Source of the DNA: Adiantum capillus-veneris
Taxonomy: Eukaryota > Streptophyta > Polypodiopsida > Polypodiales > Pteridaceae
Direction: 5' to 3'
Length of the DNA: 64,000 bases
Assembly: GCA_014529385.2 (NCBI GenBank)
Contig: CM043944.1
Span: 82,634,884 to 82,698,883, forward strand
Both the position numbers and the translations under genes were made by a program. The notes under the pieces were generated by a model. It did no database searches. It was given only the letters and a program-made list of their open reading frames with translations, and was not told where the DNA came from. Positions 22,408 through 33,849 of the stretch are shown here, in pieces (the stretch's first letter is position 1; the number at the start of each line of letters is the position of its first letter).

Positions 22408-22634
22408 TGTTGGAATTAGGGTTGCAGAGAAACACACACAGCTTGGAGAAGACGAAGGAAGCTCAAGGCACACAATAGAGAGTGTGTTACTTAGTGTGCA
22501 ATGGAAAGATAGATAGCCCTAGAGTGATGGGCGTATATACAATGCACGGGGGAAAAAACCTCCTAAAGAGGGAAAAAATGCCCCGGCGGTCCTAGTGTGT
22601 TCACACACATCACTACCACATGTAAATGGTAACA
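22408..22634 (-). repeat. Copia 5' LTR (right copy)
   Basis: 227 bp, near-identical to the left copy. On the minus strand it contains a TATA-like TGTATATACG near the middle (about 22532-22541). Confidence 0.94.
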
Positions 22635-22639
22635 GAATT

Positions 22640-23251
22640 GGTACTTCACTCACATGTATTGTCTATGGTACTAGAGCCCTAGAGGTTCCCAGTGTGGGCG
22701 CTTTTCCTTGAGAAGCAAAAAACCCCGGACATACAAAATAAGCACACACGTCACATGATTGTGACCCAAAGTAAAAAAGTATTAAAAAAAAATAAAAATT
22801 AAAAGACTTCCATTGAGCTTACAGTTAACATTTCAAGCTTTTGTTTGCAGTTGTGAGAGCGAGTTGGCTAATCAAAGCTGAAAAGCATAATTAGAAAATC
22901 TTGCATTTAGATAATCTTCTTAGCTTAGCTAGTACTAGAGTAGTTGTTTTAACCTTAGTCATAGCTAACTAATTGATAGACTCACCCATAAGCTCAAAAC
23001 TCTTGATTAATTAATTTACTCAAAGTGCAATTTATTTGTCCTTAATGGCAGTCTAACATTTCATAAATCTTGCATTTACTCATTTCCACATGTACTTTAC
23101 ATTCCCCTCATGATTTATGGCAATATAATTCCGCTTGCTAAAACAGTGACTTTGCCTTGCAGATTCAAATCTCGATGCTCTACAACATGGACATACCAAG
23201 CTTCAACTCAATAGCTTCCGAGGACGGAATCTACATCAGGAAGGGGGGCAA
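22640..23251 (+). other. 3' non-coding region of the large gypsy element with polypurine tract
   Basis: No gene. It ends in CATCAGGAAGGGGGGCAA (23234-23251), a polypurine tract abutting the TG of the 3' LTR at 23252. Confidence 0.8.
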
Positions 23252-23841
23252 TGTTAACCCTCATGGCTCACGAACACCCTATCGCCTACGACGGACACTG
23301 TAACCGTATTATTTATTTAAGTAGAGTCAGGCACCGGGCTTGTCGGTCCAATAGGGAAAGGTAGAGTGATCGCCGATGAGAGGCGCACTCTAACACGAAC
23401 ATGCTAAGGTTAGTTGGCTAAGCATGGGCGCCCAAGTGTGAATGGGGTGAGCTCATATAAAAGCCAACTAAACCTAATTTTTACTCATTCTCTCATTGTA
23501 CAATAGAAGCTGCTCTTTCTCCATCTCCACCTTCTCCTTCACCATCTCCTTGTGTGTGTGTGCGTGAGAGAGAGAGAGAGAGTGTGAGAGTGTGAGAGTG
23601 TGTGTGCGATCGAGCGTTGCGGCGGCACGACGGCGGCGAGGCGGTTGAGCGCGGCGTAGCGGCATCTCCCTCTTCTTCGCGGCGAGGAATCCTCTACGAC
23701 AGGAGCATAAGGCGGTGAGTGACACACCATTGCCCTCTTTGAGCTTACTAGTTTAACTAGTTGTGTGCTTTGAGCCGTCTACGGCTCGTACACGGTGTAT
23801 CGGCAAGTCCCTTGCTTCGACAGTGCGGCAAGGAGCGCACA
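23252..23841 (+). repeat. 3' LTR of the large gypsy element (590 bp)
   Basis: It starts TGTTAACCCTCATGG, ends AGCGCACA, and is followed by the ATATC duplication at 23842-23846. Differences from the 5' LTR are mostly transitions plus the shortened GA tract at about 23566-23582. Confidence 0.93.
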
Positions 23842-23846
23842 ATATC

Positions 23847-26040
23847 CGATTGACATTGCAAGGCATAAAAAAGAGCTTGAGCTTAAGCTTCAAATGATTT
23901 ACCATCTGGCGACTCCAAACAATGCAGTGCACCATAATTCAACAAATGATTCAAATATGTTAGCAAAGGATGAGTAGCCACAACAAAAAGTAACTCAAAG
24001 GACAGCCTTGTCTAACAAATCTTTGCAAACTCCAACTATCAGTAAGCCGGGAGATAAATATAAAGGAAGCATCACTATCACAGTAAAGCCAATACACTAC
24101 ACGATGCAATCTCAATCCAAACCTAATTGTGTCAGAGTCATAGCAGTGTGATCCCATCCAAAGGCTTTCTCGGTATTAACTTGAAGTACTAGCACATCTT
24201 GTTTAGTATATTTAGCATATTTTATGCCAATATATGCATCTGCAGATTATCACTAATCTGTCTGCAAGGGATGAAATCATACTAAGCAAGATGCAATCCA
24301 TCATGTCAAAAACCCTTCATTCTATTAGCTAACAGCTTAGTAACACACCCACAATGCATATGCATTCATACATGCCTATTTTCCAAGAAAGGATAGCAAA
24401 CCAAGTGTGGACATGTTGAGAGCACCACTTTTCATAAACTTGCCATCTGTCTATGTGAGTCCTAGGACCATAGTACGTTTGGGATTGCTTTGGTGCTCGG
24501 CAAATGCAACATCAATAGGGTGATTAGATGTTGGCTTTGTGATGTGTGGCTTGTGTGGATCGATACTTGACTTAAGGCTTGATAGTGTTTGCTAATGAAG
24601 AGTACATAGGTAGACTTAAGACCGTAAAGCAATGAGACATGTTACTTTTTGTTTTGAGATAAGAATGTCTGTCTTGGGGGAATCAAAAGCTTTTTATACA
24701 AGTCCATGAGAGCTGTGATTGGAGCTCCTCCTAAGTTTATAGAATTTTACCTCCAAAATTGTCGTCAATCTCCAACACACCTTTTTAAAATATCCCCAAC
24801 CCTCATTTGAACAAATTGTTACGGGGGGTACTCACCTTGTTGCATGATGAGCCTTCTCCATGGGCATTCCTGATGGTGAAAATTGCCGCCATACTTATGT
24901 ATTGTAAAACCTCGCTTCAGTGTCAATGGAGAGAAGTGAAGAAGCTTCAATTTCCCTGGTGAGCTTGTTTTTGACTGACCTTTATTCCTAGAAGGAGTGT
25001 TTTTAGATAGAACACTGCTTAGCTTGTATTTTAAGAAAAGACCATCATATGACTAAAGAAAAAGTAAATCATCTGATTAATAAGAAACATCAAAACAATT
25101 GTTCGGTGGATGCTCTACCTAACAGGAATTTTCTCAATGAAGATCTCATATTTGCCAGAATCCTTATGCAATCAACACAATCATGATGTTATCCAAAACA
25201 TAAATCCCTCATGTACCCACAAAATTTAACCTAAGAACAAAAGTCCAAAGATCAGACCTCTCAAGCATGCTTTGCTTCTCATAGATGATTTTTCTGCACA
25301 TGAAAGGCACCAAACAATCCATATACGCATACAATGAAGAGAAGCTAATATCCTCTCTCTCTCTCTCTCTCTCTCTCAAACTAGATACATAAACCAACTT
25401 ACGTTTGTATGGGTGTGTAGATGTGTCAAGACTTAAATTCCATTCTGAGCTACACGCTCTTGCAAAAGAGAGGAAATACATCAGCATAAACGTCACAAAT
25501 TGCTGCCCAAAAAGCCTGTGCTTTGTTTTGCAATCATTATGTCGTCAGACCGCATGTATAACTTCTTACAGAAGATATCAATGCCGCTTAGCATTCGTTC
25601 TAAGGCAATAAACTGTTGCAATTCACAAATGTTTGTCCTCTATTTCAAATACACCTAAGGATAAAATCAGTAATATTTGCCTGCAAGTTTTTCAATACAT
25701 TGCTTGCATCCCTATGAGGCAGTATATTAAATCCTAATCTCTATAAATGAATATCAAAAAATGTGGGCAGACGATGCTACTGATCTATTACAACAGGCAA
25801 GCATGGAAATGCTCAACTACTGCATTTGTGACATCAAGACAATGGGTCATGATGCTCGCTCATTACTTGGTAAAGAGAGTCTATCAAGTTTGACAAGAAT
25901 CCATAACAATACTCAGCTCTTGATTTTGAAGATTTGCAACTTTGCAGCATCGCCTCCTTGGAACCTACATACCAACAACGAACTTAGCCTTCAACACAGA
26001 TATCACCCAAAACAGATTCCCATTTAATAAAAAAGAGTCA
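23847..26040. other. Intergenic DNA without a recognised gene
   Basis: This is the right flank of the gypsy insertion. It holds a (CT)n tract at about 25352-25377 and short open frames on both strands, none with a recognisable domain. Confidence 0.4.
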
Positions 26041-26058
26041 AGACATGCTGAAAACAGT

Positions 26059-26067
26059 CCCCCCCCC

Positions 26068-26120
<53 letters not shown>
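26059..26120. repeat. Poly-C followed by (CT)n
   Basis: About 20 C residues run directly into about 42 bp of CT. The same composite occurs again near 44656-44750. Confidence 0.95.
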
Positions 26121-26123
<3 letters not shown>

Positions 26124-26165
26124 CAGCTAGATACCAGGAGCACATGGATACAGCCGGCACAGGAG

Positions 26166-26740
26166 TTGAGCACGAAGATGGCTTTCTATAAAGAGCATCT
26201 TCTCCAACTCACGGAGGACGGCTTTGTGACTAGGCTTGCATACATGGATACACGCTTATCTTTTGGGGTACGGTGTTCTATTGGGCAAATACGCACATCC
26301 TCACATCAGCTTCAGATTGAGACTGGCCGATTTCGAGGGGTACCAGCAGAGGCTAGGATATGTCATTTATGTCACCTAGAGCAAGAGACAGAGCTGCACT
26401 ACACATGGGTACTATGAGATACGAGGCCGATTCCACTATCTTTTCACTGTTCAGAGAGGGTTTTGGACCATTTTCTAGAGTCATGAGATACGTGGATCAG
26501 AGATGTCTTGGATTGTTTCTTCTAGAGCTGTGCAGACATAGAGAGAGCTTGGTGAGGACATCACAAGAGATCCAGTCTCAGAGACAAATCGCAAACTTCT
26601 TTACACTAGCCAGGGGACAGCCAGAGGAGCAGTCATCACAACAGATCTCAGATCCCACCCACACCAGAGGTACGCTGATTGATCAAGCCATTGAGCTAGG
26701 CAGAAGTAGCCATGCGAATCAACAGGAATAGCCTCATCAA
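26166..26740 (+). pseudogene. LINE-like ORF2 C-terminal fragment with zinc-binding motif, frameshifted
   Basis: In the first frame (26166-26417) the product reads RTSSHQLQIETGRFRGVPAE then ICHLCHLEQETELHY, the pattern of the C-terminal region after reverse transcriptase in plant non-LTR elements (a C-x2-C-x8-H type motif). After a frame change near 26400 it continues as FREGFGPFSRVMRYVDQRCLGLFLLELCRHRESL in the frame 26360-26731. No RT catalytic domain is present. The assignment rests on memory of the family pattern. It is a fragment, not a gene. Confidence 0.5.
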
Positions 26741-26959
26741 TCTCTCTCATACAAGAAGCAACCCCTCTGCGAATCCCATAGGTAGCACCAATGACCTCTA
26801 CACCAACCAAGGAAGCAACTGGCCAACGACGTAAAGATGTTGCTAGACCATCATCCCATCTAGCCCAATCAGTTGGTATCCTCTCTCTTAGCTAACAACC
26901 CTTCGAATCTATCACATATGTTATGAGCGATCCAGTACAAAAACTTGAGAAAGAAGAAG

Positions 26960-27680
26960 AAACAAAGAAAGTAGTTTAAAGTAGGTGGCCAAGCAGTGAA
27001 GTTTGATACTTTTTCAAGCTACGACGATGCTTCTCTAGCTCTCTTTCATACAGTAGTTTGACACAGCTTTCTCTCGAAATCTTAGGCAACATCTTTTCTC
27101 AAGGGGAACACTCTCACATGGTGGTATCCTCTTCTACTTTACAACAAAGCGCCGCTGAAGTGGGTAAAATTGTTTCCTTCAATGTGGTTGGCATAACAGT
27201 TTCACCATCAAGAACAGATTTCCAACACCCAAGATTGATGATAGACTAGATAGATTACAGGATTCTTCAAGTTTCGGCAGAAATGATCTGAAAAGTGGGT
27301 ATCATCAGATCGGGATCAATGCTTGAGATGTACACAAGATCACATTCAAGACAACATTTGGATTGTACGAGTATTTGGTGATGCCATTCAGTCTCACAAA
27401 TGCTCTTGCAACGTTCAACAGGATGATGGCCTGGATTTCTCCAGAGCATACGGAGTCTGTGGACATTATCCTTCACAACATCATCATATTCTCCACGAAT
27501 GAATAAGAACACAAAAAACATCTCCTACAGGTTTTTGAGGCACTATAGAAACACACGTTGGTCATCAACGGAAAGAAGGGAGAGTTCGTTCTACAAGAGA
27601 GACACTTTTTGGGACACATCGTCTCAGCAGAAGTTGTTAAGATGGATGTCATGTGCACACCTAACCCTGGACAAGCTGTA
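26960..27680 (+). pseudogene. Internally deleted gypsy fragment: gag piece joined to RT piece
   Basis: About 26975-27200 reads in broken frames as gag-like sequence (KFDTFSSYDDASLALF ... TLTWWYPLL). It is followed at about 27239-27650 by chromovirus-type RT: DRLQDSSSFGRNDLKSGYHQI, TFKTTFGLYEYLVMPFSLTNA, then FLGHIVSAEVVKMD. There are several stops (for example after GINA and STNE). The catalytic F/Y-x-DD is replaced by HNIIIFS. PR and most of gag are missing between the two parts. Confidence 0.65.
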
Positions 27681-27900
27681 GTTGTAACTCCTACTTCTAG
27701 GGTTTAGGACAACCTAGGAAGTGTTTGGGCCAACAAAGCCTGTAGGCAGAACGTGCATGCCCAAGCACTTGAATAGCTGCATAGTCTTTGATTGCACATG
27801 AGCACAGTCGGCATCTGCTAGGTTTAGGCACTAGGGAGTGCATAGTATTAGTACCTGGCCTAGGTAGTTTAGCTGCATACAAAGCACCTCTTATTAATAT
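27676..27900 (+). repeat. Dispersed repeat, copy A
   Basis: Starting AACTCCTACTTCTAGGGTTT, this stretch aligns by eye with the reverse complement of 38722-38799 followed by 34675-34810. Shared blocks include TTTAGGACAACCTAGG, TTTGATTGCACATGAGCA and GGCCTAGGTAGTT-like sequence. In the other copy the repeat is split by an LTR element. It carries no gene. Confidence 0.65.
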
Positions 27901-28090
27901 GTTATAACTTAATTATAATTGACAATCAGCAGCATTGTTAAAAGTCATGACACTCTTGCAGAATACTACTCGACCCATCTTCTTTTAGTTATATAGGGGT
28001 CTTCTCTCCAATCACAATTCAGTAAATACCCAGCAGCACAAGCGTTTTTCTTCTCCTTGGCGTTTTCAGCCATCAGCCCATCACCAGCAT

Positions 28091-28742
28091 TGTCACAAAC
28101 TGCTGACGTGTCAAAGCCTAAAGAATGGAGCCAACTTACAAATGCTGGCCGAGGGGCCTAAACCCTAAGAAGAGCAAGTAACAGAAGAAGTCCTACAAAC
28201 TTATGGGGACCCCGTCCGATGGGGCGCCAAGTGACATAAGGATTAAAATAAAGCAGGACCCGCACCTCATGACGTGGCAATTTCCGAAAATTGTGCTGAC
28301 ATGATGTTGTGGCAGGCTGTACGGATTTCCGCGTTTTGTGCTAGCTGATGACGCGACAGGCTGTACGGATTTTCGTGATTCACGCTGGCAGCTTTTTGGC
28401 TTTGCTTTTGGACCAGATGCTTTTGAGTTTGAAGGCTTTTTACTGTAAACTGCTTTTGGGGCCTAGGGCCTTTAAATATGAGGTTAGGGCTCATTCTCTG
28501 GCATGCTTCATAGAGAAGGTGCAAAGTCTGGAGTACCGGCTTGTACTGTGTTGATGCAATATAAAGAAATACCGAAAGGGGCGCCAAGGTTTGGGGCCCA
28601 TACTCTCTGGAGAGGAATTCCGCCACTCCGTGTCGCGTGTCGTCTCTCTCTCTCTCTCTCTCTCATTGCAATTGTTATTAAAGTGCTAAAAGTATGCTCA
28701 GTCTGTTCTTTTCTATTGGCACGTGGTGCCTGTCTTGTGACA
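28091..28742 (+). mobile_element. Solo LTR (652 bp) with perfect target duplication AGCAT
   Basis: It starts TGTCACAAACTGCTGACGTG and ends CTTGTGACA, with AGCAT at 28086-28090 and again at 28743-28747. It matches, in reverse orientation, the LTRs of the element at 34816-38716. No internal sequence adjoins either end, so this is the product of LTR-LTR recombination. It contains a (CT)n tract at about 28642-28664. Confidence 0.92.
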
Positions 28743-29093
28743 AGCATCAGTAGCAAATCTCAGCCCTAGCGTTTTTACCATCAGCAACTCAGCATCCAGA
28801 TCCAATGTATCAGCATTTGGGCAATCTAAAGCAAATGCCTCTCTAGCGATAGAGAGGAGGACCCCTGGAGAAGGGTTTGCGTCCTGGGACCCCATCTGAT
28901 GTTAGTCCTCTTTCTCTCTCTATTACTCACAGCACCTTTACTCACAATATCATTCTCTCATCTCTCTGTAGTCTATTGCACATCTCTCTCGTGCAATAAA
29001 AGGAGCTCTCTCATGATGTAAAAGGGACCTTGAGTACGCATTGAGCACTCATCCAGATTTATCACCATAAATCATTTCCGTTGCACATTCCAT

Positions 29094-29101
29094 TGGTATC
29101 A
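29094..29101 (+). promoter_or_regulatory. Possible primer binding site of a decayed gypsy element
   Basis: TGGTATCA lies about 440 bp upstream of gag-like sequence on the same strand and follows CA-rich sequence. It is short, so the call is tentative; upstream CT-rich DNA (28900-29090) may be its LTR. Confidence 0.35.
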
Positions 29102-29535
29102 CAACTCTTTGGTAGTGTTCGGTATCATCACTCAAGAAAAGAACCTGCCCTAGACTAATATTTTTTGCCTACAGATATGAGCCACTTGTGCCCCTAGTCT
29201 GAGCGCGCTCCCGTCTTCATCCTTGGTCTTCGGGGGCATTAAGCCATAGAGAAGAGCATAAAATTTTTTGCTTGTTTGAGATTGCGTGTAACCAAGACCA
29301 CTTGTGTGTGTCAATCTCTCTCATCTATGTTTTTTGAAGGGTGGCAGGTAACCCAAAAAAGAAGGGCTTATCCAACCTCCCCTCGTTCCCTCATCGAGAG
29401 CGGACCTTGCAAATTACAGCAAGGCCAATTGACGTAAGGTGGGAAAAAGCAGCCTTGGTGTCAGTGGAAGGCTGCCAATGGGTGCACCCGCAAGGAGTTC
29501 AGCTTGAGTAAGAGAAAAGCCTCCTTAAACACAAA

Positions 29536-30540
29536 TTGCAAGTACCAAGACCCCAAGTACCCAAGTACCCCCTTACTCAATGCATGGTCATCACCACAAG
29601 CAGAATGGATACTTTGCATGAAGGTGATGAGAGTGGAATTGGAGAAGAAGCCCCTACAATAGGAGGACCACTGAATCCTCCTCCGTCCCCATCTATGCCA
29701 CGGAATGCACCAAATTCTATGGAGGCTTTGGTGAAGTCTAGGCTCAATGTCGAACTACAGGAGGCTCGACAGGTTGAAGCCAAAAGGAAAAAGGAGGACC
29801 AACAGGCCGCAATTAAAGGGAAAGAATGGCTCTTGAAAGGGAACACAAAGCTCATCGTGTAGTTGCTGAAGAAAAGAGGGTAGCTCTGCAGCTACAGTGA
29901 GCAATCACGCGAAGCTCAAGGCATAGCAGCTCAAGAAAAGAGGGAAGCTATGGAGCTAGAGCACGAGGCACTACACCACAAACGCTTGGAAGACTTGGTC
30001 CTTCACGTGCTCTCTTCGAAGAGCGAACCACCCAACGAGATCGACAAGTCATCACGTAGACCATGTAGAGACGACGACTCCAACAATCCAGACGTTGGAA
30101 AGTTGGCTTTCAGTAAGTACGATGGTAGGATGGATGCATCGATGATTTGTTCTTGGTTGCATCAATTCAACATTTAATTTGCTACTAACAAGAAAAAAAG
30201 TAACACTAAAGTTTTGACTGCTTCCATGTACATGTGGATGATGCCATTGATTGGTATCAAGCCTGGCAAGAGACACAGTTGTCCGAGCATCTTAAGCACA
30301 CCACGGATGGCAAACCACTGTCTTACCATTAGGCAGACTTCCAAGACAAGCTCAAGGCTTGTTTTATGCCACCGCAGTATCTTGATCGGTTGAAAGAGAA
30401 TTGGCGAGGCCTGAAGCAAAATGGGACTCCTTTTTCTAATTGTATTTTGCAAATTGGTGTGTAATTACGTAGGTTGGATGAGGATCCATCAAGGAGGCTT
30501 TCCTCTCTGGTTTGGACGAATACATCAAATACAATGTAGA
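29536..30540 (+). pseudogene. Decayed gypsy gag
   Basis: Fragments in shifting frames: an N-terminal part at 29536-29862 (MDTLHEGDESGIGEE, then a charged helix rich in E/A/R/K), 29950-30177 (KRLEDLVLHVLSSK, KLAFSKYDGRMDASMICSWLHQF) and about 30215-30470 (VDDAIDWYQAWQETQL, FQDKLKACFMPPQYLDRLKENW). These follow the usual gag capsid layout. Multiple stops and frameshifts rule out function. Confidence 0.65.
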
Positions 30541-30589
30541 AATCTTGGACCCTACTGACTATAATGACACCATCAGAATCACTCTTTGG

Positions 30590-31860
30590 TGTGCCCCAAG
30601 TTTCTGAGGATCATCCTGATGAGTCTCTCGTTGAGTGTTATGGTCATGGGAATGGTCAACACATTGTCTTCTTGTTTGATTTAGGCAGTGTGCATGATGT
30701 GATAGTGAATCTCTTGTGACGAGGGCACACTTAGAAGCTATTCCAGCAACTCCCATTTCTGAATTCGCTCTTCGCATGGACTCTTCAATCATGGACATTC
30801 ATGCATGATTGAGCATCCTTTCGTCGCAAGTTAGTTGTGTCTCCTCTAGCTAGATGTGATATGGTTTTAGGTGTTACGTGGTTTCGTGAGCTTGATCCCC
30901 TAGTTAATTGAAAAGAAAGCACACTCGCTCTCTCTATCAAGGGTGCCTCTCCCATAGTCATTCGTGGCGAGCAAGGCATCTAATCTTTGCCTCTAATTTC
31001 TCATGTGCAGGCTAAGCGCGAGCTACGTCGAGGAGCTCAAGCGGCGTACTCCAATTGCTCAGAAATCAAGACTATAGAATAGTATTCAAGTCTGTAAAAG
31101 AAGTATGAGCATCTATTCTTGCATGATGATTTGCCACCCCGTCTCCCTCTTGAGCCTCCGGAGGATCATCGCATGGAGCTTATGGAAGGAGCACAGCCCG
31201 TCAACAAGGCTCTCTACCGCTAGAACAAATCTCAAGAAGAGGAGTTAGAGTGGCAGCTAACCGAGTTGGTGGCCAAGTGATTCATTCGACCTAGTGTAAC
31301 TCCCTTTGCTGCTCCTATTTAGTTCGTCCACAAGAAAGATGGGTCGTCTCAGTTTTGTGTAGATTACAGGGCACTCAACAAGGTGACAATCAAAGACGTG
31401 TTTCTTATGCCTCCCATAGAGTATATCCTTGATAGGCTCAATGGGGCTAAGGTTTTCAGCAAAGTCGATCTCAAGAGTGGATACCATCTAGTAAGGGTAT
31501 TCAAAGGCAACATCTACAAGACTGCCTTCCTAATCGAGTGAGGGAAAATGGGAGTATGTTGTTATGCCTTTTGGATTGACACATGTCGTGGAAACTTTCA
31601 ATCATCTCATGGTAGGTCGTTTTGGTGACAATCGCCAACTGTGTGTTTATTTTTCTAGATGACATTCTCATTTTCTGTACATTACGGGAACAACATGAAC
31701 AAAATGTAGAGAAGGTTTTAGCTCGTTTAGATGAGTGTCAGTTGTATATTGCAGCTAAGAAGTTGGATTTTTTTCTGACAAAGGTTACTTATGTAGGCTA
31801 TATCATCTCTGTAGACGGTGTTAAGCTAGACCTGCAAACGTAGAACAGGTTCATAATTGG
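30590..31860 (+). pseudogene. Decayed gypsy protease and reverse transcriptase
   Basis: Protease-like sequence lies at about 30595-30980 (IVFLFDLGSVHDVIV, VLGVTWFRELDPL), with the catalytic D-S-G changed to D-L-G. RT is at about 31130-31850: PPRLPLEPPEDHRMELM, HKKDGSSQFCVDYRALNKVT, FSKVDLKSGYHLVRV, then FIFLDDILIF with an intact LDD, then VTYVGYIISVDGVKLD. At least six in-frame stops and a frameshift are visible. It is on the same strand as the gag at 29536 and presumably belongs to one element. Confidence 0.75.
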
Positions 31861-31869
31861 GATTTACCA

Positions 31870-32088
31870 ACATATGATTGCTTTCTTTTTAGGTTCGTGT
31901 CAGGCATATAGTTCGCATATAGAAAATTTTACGAGCATTGTCGCACCAATTATTGATGTTTTGAAAGCAATTGAAATTCGCCATCAATGCGTTGTCTTGC
32001 CCAAAGCAACCGTTGAGGCTTTCGAAAGTCTCAAGGTTGCGGTGACTGAAGCTCCGTGTCTCATCCTTGTCTCTTGGGATGACCCCTT

Positions 32089-32092
<4 letters not shown>
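31870..32092 (+). pseudogene. RNase H N-terminal fragment ending in a GA microsatellite
   Basis: Reads SSHIENFTSIVAPIIDVLKA ... KATVEAFESLKVAVTEAPCL ... SWDDPFK, the connection and start of gypsy RNase H. The coding sequence then passes directly into (GA)n at 32092. It lies partly inside the duplicated segment described next. Confidence 0.65.
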
Positions 32093-32128
<36 letters not shown>

Positions 32129-32566
32129 AAAGGCTCTCCATGCTGATAACAATTTGCTCATACAAGTGACCTAGGGTGGTTCGGCATAGATGTGACATGC
32201 CCAATGGATAGACCCGAGGTACACACAACTGCAATTGCTACTGACACTGCTTGCACACGAGACCACTGACACGATCTCCACATGTGCATCACCTCCAACA
32301 TGCTCTGAGAGCATAGTTCTGATGCATCTCTTCCTGACTAGATCTAGATGTGGATCTAGATCTCTCATGAGTGAACCTACCACTGCATGGTCAGAAGCCT
32401 GAAGGGCTACGAGCATTGTCGCACCAATTATTGATGTTTTGAAAGCAATTGAAATTCGCCATCAACGCGTTGTCTTGCCCAAAGCAACCGTTGAGGCTTT
32501 CGAAAGTCTCAAGGTTGCGGTGACTGAAGCTCCGTGTCTCATCCTTGTCTCTTGGGATGACCCCTT

Positions 32567-32636
<70 letters not shown>

Positions 32637-32916
32637 AAAGGCTCTCCATGCTGATAACAATTTGCTCATACAAGTGACCAAGGGTGGTTCGGCATAGATG
32701 TGACATGCCCAATGGATAGACCCGAGGTACACACAACTGCAACTGCTACTGACACTGCCTGCACACGAGACCACTGACACGGTCTCCACATGCGCATCAC
32801 CTCCAACATGCTCTGAGAGCATAGTTCTGATGCATCTCCTCCTCGCTAGATCTAGATGTGGATCTAGATCTCTCATGAGTGAACCTACCACTGCATGGTC
32901 AGAAGCCTGAAGGGCT
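31931..32916. repeat. Direct tandem duplication, 478 and 508 bp
   Basis: Copy 1 is 31931-32408 and copy 2 is 32409-32916. They start ACGAGCATTGTCGCACC and end GAAGCCTGAAGGGCT. Substitutions are few. The 30-bp length difference lies in the GA tract (about 32092-32124 versus 32570-32632). The duplication covers an RNase H fragment, the microsatellite and about 280 bp of unidentified DNA with the inverted repeat AGATCTAGATGTGGATCTAGATCT. Confidence 0.93.
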
Positions 32917-33480
32917 ATGAAAGGCTGCCCTGAGGTGGTATTGCAACGTAAAGATGATCTCCGAGCACAACTCCTGCTGCCGATGAAAAACGCTGGACTG
33001 ACCCTCCTCTGCAAGTTGCCGGCTACCCCAAAAACACTGGTGTGGGTGCTGCCCAATAACGCTAGGCTGCCACCCCCTCCTGCCCACTCGCGCCAGGGTC
33101 AAAGGGCTGCCCCCTTGGGTAACCAAAGAGAAGGTGCCCGAGACGGGGGACTGAACTACACTACAAAAGGTGTTCCTCCAGCCCCACAACCCATGTAAAT
33201 GGGGGAAAATAGGGAGAGAATGGAAAGGGGGGCACTGGACGCCCATGGGGCACGAGAGATAAATATGCCAAGGCTGGGAAATAATATTCCTAGCCTGCAA
33301 GACCACAAGAGACTATGGAACCAAGCCAAAACCTAAGCTAAACATGGCTAGACACAACCGGACATGAGAAATGTACCTCACACTAGCCGGGCACAACCAC
33401 AAAACAACCCTCACTCCCTAACACCTATCCCTGGGAGAAACTAGGACCGACTAGACGAATCCATATAGATGCCTCTAACA
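32917..33480. other. Unidentified repeat-like DNA
   Basis: No coding motif recognised. Its GC content is higher than the flanks. The open frames on both strands look like chance. Confidence 0.35.
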
Positions 33481-33485
33481 GGCAG

Positions 33486-33849
33486 AGCCAATTGCACTGG
33501 ATCATGGTCACATGGCTACGCCATATTCCTGAAGACTCCCCCTATCGGAACAGGTGGTTGAGAAGATTGTCGGTTAGAGGTGTCAAGGGTGCAACGGAAA
33601 AGGGTGAATCGGGTGATGAACTTGTTTGCAACCGCGAGCAAACCTCCTCTCTGGACCAAGCAGCCAATAGATCTCGGATCTATCACGATGGATCTCCTCG
33701 TACTCAAGCTCCTAGCGCATACCGCCCACCGAACGGGCATGGGAACTCGCTGCAAGCAATGCCACACCGAGAGGGTGTGCACACGGCAAGGGAAGGGGAG
33801 AGGTAGCAAGAGCGGTAGCAAGAGGGAGAGAGATCGCAGATGAAAAACG

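Larger units (their letters stand above)
17457..22634 (-). mobile_element. Young Ty1/copia retrotransposon nested in the gypsy element
   Basis: 5,178 bp with two 227-bp LTRs. The target duplication GAATT is at 17452-17456 and 22635-22639. A tRNA-iMet-type primer site lies inside the right LTR and a polypurine tract inside the left LTR, so it is read on the minus strand. The single polyprotein frame runs in copia order (GAG, PR, IN, RT, RH). By eye the LTRs differ at one base, so the insertion is recent and later than that of the host gypsy, whose LTRs differ more. Three in-frame stops make this copy non-autonomous as it stands. Confidence 0.95.
5738..23841 (+). mobile_element. Complete Tat/Athila-like Ty3/gypsy retrotransposon carrying a nested copia element
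   Basis: The element has TG...CA LTRs at both ends, a 5-bp target duplication, a tRNA-Asp-type primer binding site after the 5' LTR, gag then PR-RT-RH-IN (gypsy order), a 3' accessory region and a polypurine tract before the 3' LTR. Its gross length is 18,104 bp, of which 5,178 bp plus one 5-bp duplication belong to the copia insertion. The RT motif FLDGYSGYNQI and the lack of a chromodomain place it with the non-chromovirus Tat/Athila-type elements. Pol has several single-base indels and at least one stop, so this copy is probably not autonomous. Outside the microsatellite I count about nine LTR differences by eye, mostly transitions. Confidence 0.93.

Noticed and set aside
32391-33056. 221-codon minus-strand frame
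   Set aside because: It runs through the tandem duplication and GA tract opposite RNase H-coding sequence, so it is an antisense artefact.
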